A stretch of DNA of 64,000 bases from a bacterium (GTDB lineage Bacteria > Desulfobacterota > Binatia > Binatales > Binataceae). The DNA lies in NCBI GenBank assembly GCA_014896235.1, contig JADBKU010000002.1:58307-122306 (forward strand), written 5' to 3'. Positions 28,541 through 36,968 of this stretch are shown in pieces; position 1 is the stretch's first letter, and the number at the start of each line of letters is the position of its first letter. The notes under the pieces are model-generated. The model saw only the letters and a program-made list of their open reading frames with translations. It did not search any database and was not told where the DNA came from. A program made the position numbers and the translations under genes.

Positions 28541-29289
28541 AACCGCCGTTCGACCGTTTTCTGGTAATCCCGTCGATCGATTTGAAGGGCGGGGAAGTGG
28601 TGCGGCTGTTGCGCGGCGACATGAACCGCGCGACAGTCTATGGCGCCGATCCGGCCGCGGCCGCGCGCGCGTTTGAGCGCGACGGCGCGGCGCTAATCCA
28701 CATCGTCGATCTGGACGGCGCGATCGCGGGCGAACCGCGCAACCTCGCGGCCATCGCGGCGATCCGCGCGGCGGTGCGATGCCGAATCGACGTGAGCGGC
28801 GGGCTGCGGACGATCGGATCCGTACGCGCCGCGATCGCGGCTGGCGCTGATTTCATCTCGATCGGCTCGGCGGCGTTTCTCGATCCGGAATTGATTCGCC
28901 AGGCATGCGAAGAATTTCCCGGACGAATCTTCGGCTCGCTCGATTTGCGCGGCGGAAAGCTCGCGATTCGCGGCTGGGTCGAGACCAGCGAACTCGGCGT
29001 CGCCGAAGCCGCGGAACGGTTTCGGACGGCCGGGGTCGCGGCGATAATCGCCACCGATATCACGCGGGACGGTGCTGAAACGGGCGCCGATCTCGAGCTG
29101 TTCGCAAGCGTCGCACAAACCGCCGGCGTGCCGATTATCGCGTCGGGCGGAGTCGCGACGCTGGCAGACCTGCGCGCGTTGCGAAATCTCTACGCGCAAG
29201 GCGTGGTCGGCGCCATTTCCGGCCGTGCGATCTATGAAGGCCGTTTTCGGCTGGCCGACGCTATCGCGGTTACCGCGAATCGGCAATAA
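28537..29289 (+). CDS. hisA: 1-(5-phosphoribosyl)-5-[(5-phosphoribosylamino)methylideneamino]imidazole-4-carboxamide isomerase
   Basis: FLVIPSIDLKGGEVVRLLRGD...IIHIVDLDGAIAGEPRN, DVSGGLRTIGSV, IIASGGVATLADL. Start codon uncertain: only CTG (28537, overlapping hisB TGA) or CTG 28561 near the conserved N-terminus. Confidence 0.92.
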   Translation: MKPPFDRFLVIPSIDLKGGEVVRLLRGDMNRATVYGADPAAAARAFERDGAALIHIVDLDGAIAGEPRNLAAIAAIRAAVRCRIDVSGGLRTIGSVRAAIAAGADFISIGSAAFLDPELIRQACEEFPGRIFGSLDLRGGKLAIRGWVETSELGVAEAAERFRTAGVAAIIATDITRDGAETGADLELFASVAQTAGVPIIASGGVATLADLRALRNLYAQGVVGAISGRAIYEGRFRLADAIAVTANRQ

Positions 29290-29479
29290 TCGTCTTTCTT
29301 CGCATATAAACGGTTAACGCTGCGGTGCGGCGATCCTGCGAATCGCGGCCATGAGCATCAGCGGCGCGCTATCCTAAGAATCGATCGGCAACTTTATGTA
29401 AGTCTGCCGAAAATCTCTCCGCATATAGCTTTAATTCTCTACGTGTGGCCCTTAGCGGGAACTTGGGCGTATTTTGCTC

Positions 29480-29508
29480 TTGACTAATCTTTGAGCCAAT
29501 ATCATTAT
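29480..29508 (+). promoter_or_regulatory. Candidate promoter for Tad-like cluster
   Basis: TTGACT (29480-29485), 17-nt spacer, CATTAT (29503-29508) in AT-richer leader. Confidence 0.35.
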
Positions 29509-29596
29509 GACGTTGCAAAAAGGTGACAGAAATGGTGGCTGTGAGGAGACAGTGTCGCGTTGGTGAAACCAAAACTGTTTCATTGGAGTAACTACG

Positions 29597-30688
29597 ATGC
29601 CTGCGCGAAACAAGAGACCAGTCGTGAAATTTTCGCCACGTTACGCAAAAGGCCAGATGGCCGTTATCCTCACGCTCGTAATTGCGACGCTGATTGGCGC
29701 GATGGCGCTCGGCGCGGACGTCGCCGTGATGTACTTCAACCATCTGCAACTGCAGAAGGGCGTCGATGCGGCGGCGCTGGCCGGCGCCAATTTTCTTGAG
29801 GGCAGCTACACGTATACGCCGACCAACGCCAACTGCGGCGGCCAGAGCGACTATGCGAAAGAGGCGGCCTGCGATTACGCGGCCAACGACGGCCTGATCT
29901 CCGCGAACAATACGACATTGACTTTCAACGAACCCGGCACGGGCCTGCCCGCCGGCGCCCCGACGCCTAACATCCAGGTGATCGCGAGTCGCAGCAATCT
30001 TCCCTATTTGTTCGGGCGGGTGCTGGGACTGAACAGCTACACGGTCGCCGCGGTGGCGACGGCCAAGGCAAGCGGACCAACGACCTCGGTCAACGGTATG
30101 TTTCCGATGGGCATGCAGTGCACCTCGCCGTGCTCGCTCGCCAATGTAACGCCCGGAAGCCCGGTGCAGTTCAACGTGAAGTTCACGCCGTTTGCGGAGG
30201 CGCCGGGTAATTGGCAGTGGCTGAATAACGGTTCGGGAGCTAGCGGGCTTGCGAGCGCGATAACCAACGGTATGTCTGGAACTTATTCTGTTTACGGAAG
30301 CGGCGGAACCGGACAAACTTTCATTACGACCGAGCCGGGCAATAAAGGCAACTCAGGGCCGGTAAATCAGGCCTTTACCTCCCGATTCAGCTCGCCTAAT
30401 TGCCCAGCGCTGTCGTCCGATCCTTGCGGTGGTGGCAGCGTTACCGACATTCCACCCGGCGATCCTTGTTTGGTGGTTGTGCCGGCAGTGGATTACGCCG
30501 GTTGCAACGGCCAATGCACCGCGAACATTCTTGCCTTCGCTGACGTCTATATCGAGCCAGGCAGCAACACGAGAAATAACACGAACATCACGGCGTGTTT
30601 CGTGCAAGCCGTCACTGCCAACACGATTTCGGGCGGTTCGAATCCGGTGAACCTCGGATCGTATGCGCAACCTCAATTGATCGAGTGA
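29597..30688 (+). CDS. TadG-like pilus assembly/secreted protein (copy 1)
   Basis: Tad N-terminal motif GQMAVILTLVIATLIGAMALGADVAVMYFNHLQLQKGVDAAALAGANFL. Confidence 0.8.
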   Translation: MPARNKRPVVKFSPRYAKGQMAVILTLVIATLIGAMALGADVAVMYFNHLQLQKGVDAAALAGANFLEGSYTYTPTNANCGGQSDYAKEAACDYAANDGLISANNTTLTFNEPGTGLPAGAPTPNIQVIASRSNLPYLFGRVLGLNSYTVAAVATAKASGPTTSVNGMFPMGMQCTSPCSLANVTPGSPVQFNVKFTPFAEAPGNWQWLNNGSGASGLASAITNGMSGTYSVYGSGGTGQTFITTEPGNKGNSGPVNQAFTSRFSSPNCPALSSDPCGGGSVTDIPPGDPCLVVVPAVDYAGCNGQCTANILAFADVYIEPGSNTRNNTNITACFVQAVTANTISGGSNPVNLGSYAQPQLIE

Positions 30689-30725
30689 GGCCATAACGAT
30701 TCTCCAAGGCGTTTGACGGAATTTT

Positions 30726-30764
30726 CGGGCCGCGTCGCAGGATGGTACGTTCTGACGCGGCCCG
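30726..30764 (+). terminator. Hairpin, possible terminator or attenuator
   Basis: 11-bp perfect stem CGGGCCGCGTC / GACGCGGCCCG, 17-nt loop, followed by CTTCATTTT. Confidence 0.55.
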
Positions 30765-30933
30765 CTTCATTTTGAGAGTGCCGCAATCCGTCCGAACCTC
30801 CGCTTTTACATGATAAAAGGGCCTTTTTCGGCCAATTCCAGCGGCCGATCGACGGCACGCTACCTGCTCTATCCGATCGGGCGCTGGGCGGCGGCGTGAG
30901 CTCTCTCGCCAGCCCGGACCGCGGAAGTTCAGG

Positions 30934-32031
30934 ATGGTCGCGTCATTTTCAGCGTTTCTTGATTGGGCGGCAAAACGGCCCAAAACCGTTGCGCGCGGGT
31001 TCGCTCGCGGTCAGGCGCTGACCATTATTATTCCAGCGCTCGTGGTGCTAATCGGCGGGATGGCCCTGTGCGCCGATTTCAGCGTGACGCTGCACGAATG
31101 GATGATCTTGCGCAAGGCGGCGGACGCCGCCGCGCTGGCGGGCGCGACCTATCTGCTGCCGGCGACCACCGGCGCCTCGACGCTGCCGCCGATAACGCTT
31201 AACGGTTCGTGCAGCTTCACTTCGCAAGCGGAAAACGTCGCGTGCACCTACGCGATGCAGAACTTCGCGCAAATTTCGGACATCAGCGCGATCGAATATC
31301 CCGCGCCGGACTATTCGGGTTCGACCCAAACGATCGAAGTCGTTTTAAAGCGGACCACCGTGCCGGTCCTGTTTCTTCGCGCGCTTTCCTCGATGACCGA
31401 CTACACGGTGGGCGCGATGGCGATCGCGGAAGCGCCGACCGCGGCCAGCACGATTCGCAACGGGCTGTTCCCCGCCGGGATGCCGGCGGATCCAAACGGC
31501 GGCGCGCTAACCTATGGCGAATCCTTTCAACTCACCGGCAGCTATTCTCCCGGAAACTGGGGGTGGTTGAACATCCCGGCTGATTCAAGCGGCGGTTCGT
31601 CGGCATCGACGGCCCCGCAGGGAACCGACAGCGGCTCAAGCAATCTGGCCAACAATATCGAATACGGATGCACTTGTACGGCTTCGGTCGGGCAGTGGTT
31701 CAATACCGAAACGGGCGTCAATGCCGGGCCGGTGGCGAACGCGATGGCGGCAATCGGTGTGAGTTCGACGCCGACGCCGCTGCCGTCAACTCTGACCGGC
31801 AACGAGCCGCAACTCGTGACGGTGCCGGTGGTCGATTGGAGCACGGCGTCTGGCGGCTCGGGCGCTGTGCAAATTCTGGGATTCGCCGAAGTCTGGCTGT
31901 CCAGCTATACGAAAAGCTCGAGCACCGAGCGTTTGACCGTCCAATTCGTCCAGTACGTATCCAAATTCGCGACTGCTGGCGGCGCCGCCAACAGTTTCGG
32001 CGCGTTCGCACCGGCGCAGCTCGTCGAGTAA
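30934..32031 (+). CDS. TadG-like protein (copy 2)
   Basis: RGQALTIIIPALVVLIGGMALCADFSVTLHEWMILRKAADAAALAGATYL. Confidence 0.78.
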   Translation: MVASFSAFLDWAAKRPKTVARGFARGQALTIIIPALVVLIGGMALCADFSVTLHEWMILRKAADAAALAGATYLLPATTGASTLPPITLNGSCSFTSQAENVACTYAMQNFAQISDISAIEYPAPDYSGSTQTIEVVLKRTTVPVLFLRALSSMTDYTVGAMAIAEAPTAASTIRNGLFPAGMPADPNGGALTYGESFQLTGSYSPGNWGWLNIPADSSGGSSASTAPQGTDSGSSNLANNIEYGCTCTASVGQWFNTETGVNAGPVANAMAAIGVSSTPTPLPSTLTGNEPQLVTVPVVDWSTASGGSGAVQILGFAEVWLSSYTKSSSTERLTVQFVQYVSKFATAGGAANSFGAFAPAQLVE

Positions 32032-32192
32032 ACCGCATATAACTTCCACCGGCGCTGATTGTGCGCGCGATTCCATTTACGTTGCAGTCGCGCAACAACA
32101 AGCGCCGCACCTCGCCAAGTATTTCACCATTGGCATAATTTAGCCTAAATTAACATGTTATATTACGGCATGTGGCTTGCTAATCAGCCGCA

Positions 32193-32236
32193 ACTAGAAA
32201 TTCAGATGATTTATTTGGTTTAGAGCAATTTCTAGT
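32193..32236 (+). promoter_or_regulatory. Inverted repeat in 5' leader of TadG copy 3
   Basis: ACTAGAAATT (32193-32202) / AATTTCTAGT (32227-32236), perfect 10-bp arms, directly before GAGG SD. Confidence 0.55.
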
Positions 32237-32243
32237 CGAGGCG

Positions 32244-33380
32244 TTGGCGATGAAATGGCAAAAGACGCATGATTTATCTGTCAGGGCAGCCGTAAAGCGC
32301 ATTCAGCGATACTCTTCAGGCCAGACGGCCGTAATCCTCACGCTGGCAATCGTGACGCTTATTGGCGCTATGGCGTTGGGCGCCGACGTCGCGGTGTTCT
32401 ATTTTAATCATATGCAACTCCAGAAGGCTGCAGATGCGGCGGCGCTTGCCGGCGCCTCTTATTTGCCCTCCGATCCGGCCACTGCGACAGCGACCGCGCA
32501 AACTTATGCGACCAATAACGGCATCAAGAACACCGACACCTTTAACTCGCAGACCCTAGCGAACGATACCGAACTCGAGGTGACGATTCAGCGCACCGTT
32601 CCCTATTTCTTCGCCCGGTTGCTCGGACTGACGAACGGGATCGTCGGGGTCGAGGCGATTGCGCAGAACTCGGGTTCGACAAGCACGGTTAATTGCGGTC
32701 CGAACTGTCCGGTCGCCGGCGCCACAGGCAGCAATACGACGGCCGGCAGCGGAGCGGTCGGCAGCGGAGCGCCGTTTGCCGGCGGATGCGGCTCATCGAC
32801 CGGTCAATACAACGTGCTGCCGATCGCCGTGGATTATCTTACGGCAGGTTCTTATGTTCAGGGACAATCGTACACGCTGAATCGGATGGATTCGGTCGGC
32901 AACGGGCCATGGGTCGATGCGCCGGGCAATTGGGGCTTCGTTTCGTTATGCGGCAACGGCAACGGCGGCGCGGGACTGAGGACAGCGATCGCTGACGGCT
33001 ATTACGGCGAATTAAGCATCGGCAACACGCTCGAAACGGTGCCTGGCGTCAAAAACGGCCCTGCAAGTCAAGGACTTCAGGGCCTGCTCGATCGCGCGCC
33101 GGGAACTTCAGCCGTGCCGACGCCAGCGACCTTCAACCCGAGCGATCCACGCGCCGTGATCATCCCGATGGTCAATTTCCAAGGGTGTACCGGGAAGTGC
33201 GCCGTGCCAATCACCGGCTTCCTGGCCTTTTACATCAACGAGGTGAGCACCGGCACAAACTCCAATGGCGTCAGCGGCGCGATTCAAGGAACGTTTATCG
33301 CGATGGTCGATCCGAACAGCGTGTCGAGCATCAACGCACCAAACGCGGGCGCGTTGAGCGATGCCGTTCTGATCAAATAA
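32244..33380 (+). CDS. TadG-like protein (copy 3)
   Basis: SGQTAVILTLAIVTLIGAMALGADVAVFYFNHMQLQKAADAAALAGASYL; start TTG 32244 or ATG 32250. Confidence 0.8.
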   Translation: MAMKWQKTHDLSVRAAVKRIQRYSSGQTAVILTLAIVTLIGAMALGADVAVFYFNHMQLQKAADAAALAGASYLPSDPATATATAQTYATNNGIKNTDTFNSQTLANDTELEVTIQRTVPYFFARLLGLTNGIVGVEAIAQNSGSTSTVNCGPNCPVAGATGSNTTAGSGAVGSGAPFAGGCGSSTGQYNVLPIAVDYLTAGSYVQGQSYTLNRMDSVGNGPWVDAPGNWGFVSLCGNGNGGAGLRTAIADGYYGELSIGNTLETVPGVKNGPASQGLQGLLDRAPGTSAVPTPATFNPSDPRAVIIPMVNFQGCTGKCAVPITGFLAFYINEVSTGTNSNGVSGAIQGTFIAMVDPNSVSSINAPNAGALSDAVLIK

Positions 33381-33604
33381 CACGATGATGTGGTAGCGTG
33401 CGTTTCGCGTTGAGACGCCGCGTAGGAAGAAATCTTTCGGTCTTTCCTCTTTACGGCGTCCTGCTTGGTTTAAGAGCGCAGCGTCTGCGGCTGTTGGTCT
33501 GATTTTTGCCCCTAAGTTCTGCGCCTGAAACATTTGAATAGCCAATTTGCGGTCTATAAGCAGCTTTTTCTGCTTTTGGCGATTCAATGAGGGGAGGCGA
33601 TTAG

Positions 33605-34900
33605 GTGACAGGGCGAAATTTTGTTGCATCGCTGCAACATTTGTTGAAAAGCTCCCGACGCGCGCAAACGACCGTTCTGGTGACGGTCGGCTTGGTGGCG
33701 ATGCTTGGTATCTCCGCGCTTGCGGTGGACGTCGGCGAACTCTGGACCACGCGCCATCTGATGCAGACCGCGGCGGATGCCGGCGCGCTGGCGGGGGTGG
33801 ACGCGATCACGATCGGCCAGACCACGCTGGACGATATCACCATGGCGGCCGACGCGGCGACCGCGCAAAACGGCTTTACCAACAATTCCGGAACGGCGGT
33901 CAACCCCAGCACCGTGACGGTCACGGTCGTGAATCCGCCAACCACCGGGCCGTACGCCAACAACACCAACGCCGTGCAGGTGACGGTGGCGCAGGTTCAG
34001 CCAACTTTTTTCATGCGCGTGCTGGGATGGAAAAGCGTGCCGGTCTCGGCACAGGCGACCGCGCTCACGACCTCGGGCGGTTCGTGCGTATATGCGCTTA
34101 ATCCGACAGCTTCGGGCACAATCAGTTTCTCGGGCAACGGCAGCATGAATTCTTCCTGTGGAGTCTACGACGATTCCAATAGCAGCTCGGCCCTGATTGT
34201 CGGCGGTACGAGCACGCTTACCGCTCCATTGGTAGGAGTGGTGGGAGGAACCACCATCAACGGCGGCGGCAGCAGCCCGCCGACCTCGGGAATCGCGGCG
34301 TTCGGCGATCCGCTGGCGTGGGTGCCCGAGCCGACCGGATATAGCTGCTCCAGTTTTCCTGGCACCAAGGTTAATTCTTCGACGACGCTTTCACAGGGCA
34401 CCTACTGCGGTGGGATAAAGATAACGGGCAGCAACACCAACGTGACGTTCAACCCCGGCACTTACGTCATTGACGGCGGAGGCCTGACGATCACTGGAGG
34501 AACGGTAAGAGGGAGCGGCGTTACGTTCTATCTCACCGGGGTCAACAAAGCGGCCTCGAATCCGCAGGATTACGCCGGAGTGAACATAAATGGCGGCACG
34601 GTAAATCTGAGCGCGCCGTGCGACAACAGCGGCGGCGGAATCGAGGGCATGTTGTTTTTCCAGGACCGCTCCATCACCAGCGGGGTGGGCAGCGTTATCA
34701 ATGGAAATACCGGTTCGACATTTACCGGCGCGCTATATTTTCCGACGACCTCGCTGAGTTATGCCGGAACTTCCGGGGCCGACCAATACACCTATCTGGT
34801 CGCCAATACGCTCACGATCACGGGCACAACTACGATCGGCAACAATTACAGTTGCCTCGCGAACGGCAATCTCATCAAGGACGCGGCGCTGGTTTTTTAG
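33605..34900 (+). CDS. TadG-like protein (copy 4) with repetitive beta-rich C-terminal region
   Basis: RAQTTVLVTVGLVAMLGISALAVDVGELWTTRHLMQTAADAGALAGVDAI; Gly/Thr/Ser-rich NVTFNPGTYVIDGGGLTITGGTVRGSGVTFYLTG. Confidence 0.75.
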   Translation: MTGRNFVASLQHLLKSSRRAQTTVLVTVGLVAMLGISALAVDVGELWTTRHLMQTAADAGALAGVDAITIGQTTLDDITMAADAATAQNGFTNNSGTAVNPSTVTVTVVNPPTTGPYANNTNAVQVTVAQVQPTFFMRVLGWKSVPVSAQATALTTSGGSCVYALNPTASGTISFSGNGSMNSSCGVYDDSNSSSALIVGGTSTLTAPLVGVVGGTTINGGGSSPPTSGIAAFGDPLAWVPEPTGYSCSSFPGTKVNSSTTLSQGTYCGGIKITGSNTNVTFNPGTYVIDGGGLTITGGTVRGSGVTFYLTGVNKAASNPQDYAGVNINGGTVNLSAPCDNSGGGIEGMLFFQDRSITSGVGSVINGNTGSTFTGALYFPTTSLSYAGTSGADQYTYLVANTLTITGTTTIGNNYSCLANGNLIKDAALVF

Positions 34901-34915
34901 CATAGAGGTACGGCG

Positions 34916-35344
34916 ATGATTGCGCGGAAAAAAAACTCCAAAGGGCAGAGCATGGTCGAGATGGCGCTGCTGCTGCCGCTGCTCGCGCTGGTGTTCGTGG
35001 TGGCGGCCGATTTCGCGCGGGTGTTTTACGAATCGATCGAAGTGGCTCACGCCGCGCGCGCCGGCGTGCAGTATGGCGCGCAGAACCTGGTGAAGGCGGT
35101 CGATTATATCGGGATGGAAAATGCGGCGCTTAACGACGGCTCGAACATCTCGGGCCTGTCCGCGACCGCGTCATATTTCTGCACTTGCAACCAGCAGACG
35201 GTGGCGTGCTCGCCGCCGGGATGCGCGGAGCCGCAGGTTTTCGTCAAGGTCACAACGAGCGCGACCTTCAAGACAATTCTCAATTATCCCGGAATCGGTC
35301 ACACGATACCGTTGAAGACCACGGCGATGCTAGAGGTGCAGTAG
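34916..35344 (+). CDS. TadE-like protein
   Basis: KGQSMVEMALLLPLLALVFVVAADFARVFYESIEVAHAARAGVQYGAQ. Confidence 0.85.
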   Translation: MIARKKNSKGQSMVEMALLLPLLALVFVVAADFARVFYESIEVAHAARAGVQYGAQNLVKAVDYIGMENAALNDGSNISGLSATASYFCTCNQQTVACSPPGCAEPQVFVKVTTSATFKTILNYPGIGHTIPLKTTAMLEVQ

Positions 35345-35347
35345 GCC

Positions 35348-35776
35348 ATGGATACGAGAAAGCGAAATTCTCCGGCCTTCAGATTGCGCGGGCACTCGCG
35401 CGGTCAGAGCGGGGTTGAATTCGCGGGTACGGCGCTGCTGTTGTTCACGGCGGTGTTCGGCATCTTCTGCGCGTCGATGTTGCTGTACGCCTACAACTTC
35501 GTCTCGAATTCCGCGCGAGACGCGGTTCGTTACGCGATCGTCCATGGTTCGCACAGTCTCAATCCGGCGACGGCGGACGATATCACCGCTTTCGTCAAAA
35601 ACATGGCGAGCGGACTTCAAGCGAACAATATTACCGTTTCCACGACCTGGACTCCGAACAACGATCCGGGCAGCCTTGTCGAGGTTCAGGTGACTTACGA
35701 TTTCCAGCCATTTTTCCCGTTTTCATCGACGGCTTTGCCGCTCACGAGCACATCAGAAATGGTGATCAGCAACTGA
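35348..35776 (+). CDS. TadE-like protein
   Basis: RGQSGVEFAGTALLLFTAVFGIFCASMLLYAYNFVSNSARDAVRYAIVHGS. Confidence 0.8.
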   Translation: MDTRKRNSPAFRLRGHSRGQSGVEFAGTALLLFTAVFGIFCASMLLYAYNFVSNSARDAVRYAIVHGSHSLNPATADDITAFVKNMASGLQANNITVSTTWTPNNDPGSLVEVQVTYDFQPFFPFSSTALPLTSTSEMVISN

Positions 35777-35859
35777 CGGCTCCAACTGCGGTTGGCGTGG
35801 CTTGGGGGGAACGCGGCGTCGGAGAGAGATCTCCGGCGCCGCGGCGCTTTCCGAAGCCC

Positions 35860-36924
35860 TCATCGCCCGCTTTTCGAGCCTGCGCCAAGGCCGGAGATTT
35901 TCTTGAGTCTGACGACTGGATTCGCGCAGCATCGCGGACGCCGCCCCGCGAATACGTCGAGAATATTGTCAACCGCGAGTTCCGCCATCAGTTCGCGCGT
36001 GCGATGGCTGGCGCTGCCGATATGCGGCGTGATCGTGACGTTCGGGAATTTCAGCAACGGATCGTCCGGCGCGATCGGTTCAACTTCCAAAACATCAAGT
36101 CCCGCGCCGCCGAGACGTCCGGAACGCAGGGCCTCGATCAGCGCTTTCTGATCGACGACCGCGCCACGCGCCGTATTAATCAGAATCGCTCCGCGCTTCA
36201 TCGCGGCGAACTGCTCGCGCCCGATCATTCCGCGGGTTGCGGGCGTCAGCGGCACGTTGAGCGAGATGAAATCCGACTCCGCGAGCAGGCGCGCAAGCGG
36301 AACGGGATTGGCGACTGGCGGATCGGCGGCTGCTTCGATTCCGGCGCGCGCAGGCCGTTTCGCGCGCAAGTCGTGATGAAGCGCGTAAATCACGTTCATG
36401 CCGAGCGCGGCGGCGCGGCGGGCGACCGCCCGGCCGATCGATCCAAAGCCGATTATGCCGAGCGTGGCGCCCGCGAGATCGCGTCCGAGCATCAGCCGCG
36501 GCGTCCACATCCGCCACCGCCGGGCGCGGACGAAACGATCCGCTTCAACGACGCGCCGCGCCACCGCGAACATCAGGGCGATAGCGAGTTCGGCGGTGGT
36601 ATCGGCGAGCACGCCTGGCGTGTGGCCGACGGCGACGCCGGCGCGCGTCGCGGCGGCGAGATCGATGTTGTCGAGGCCGACGGCGAGATTGCTGACGACG
36701 CGGAGATGGGGGGCCTGCCGGAAAAGCGCGGCGTCGATGCGATCGCTGACCATGGTCAGAATCGCATCGCATCCGCGCGATCGCTTGACCAAATCGGCGT
36801 GCGGCGGAGGCGCGTCGTCGTCCCACAAATCGACCCGCGCGCACGCGGCCAAACGGCGCAACGCCGGCGCGGCGATCGGCCGCGTGACGAAGACCCGCAA
36901 TGCGGAAGAATTGGACAGAGCCAT
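35860..36924 (-). CDS. D-isomer specific 2-hydroxyacid dehydrogenase
   Basis: LAGATLGIIGFGSIGRAVARRAAALGMNVIY, FISLNVPLTPATRGMIGREQFAAMKRGAILINTARGAVVDQKALIEAL; start ATG 36924. Confidence 0.93.
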   Translation of the reverse strand: MALSNSSALRVFVTRPIAAPALRRLAACARVDLWDDDAPPPHADLVKRSRGCDAILTMVSDRIDAALFRQAPHLRVVSNLAVGLDNIDLAAATRAGVAVGHTPGVLADTTAELAIALMFAVARRVVEADRFVRARRWRMWTPRLMLGRDLAGATLGIIGFGSIGRAVARRAAALGMNVIYALHHDLRAKRPARAGIEAAADPPVANPVPLARLLAESDFISLNVPLTPATRGMIGREQFAAMKRGAILINTARGAVVDQKALIEALRSGRLGGAGLDVLEVEPIAPDDPLLKFPNVTITPHIGSASHRTRELMAELAVDNILDVFAGRRPRCCANPVVRLKKISGLGAGSKSGR

Positions 36925-36968
36925 GACGCGATTCAAATAACCCGGAAGCTCTGCTATACGCCACACTC

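Noticed and set aside
32743-32774. Short direct repeat GGCAGCGGAGCG x2 in TadG copy 3
   Set aside because: Encodes a Gly/Ser-rich linker (GSGA) inside the CDS; ordinary low-complexity coding sequence rather than a mobile or regulatory repeat.
29290-35800. Tad-like block as a recent mobile insertion
   Set aside because: AT-richer leaders and duplicated genes are suggestive, but I saw no integrase, transposase, tRNA target or flanking direct repeats.
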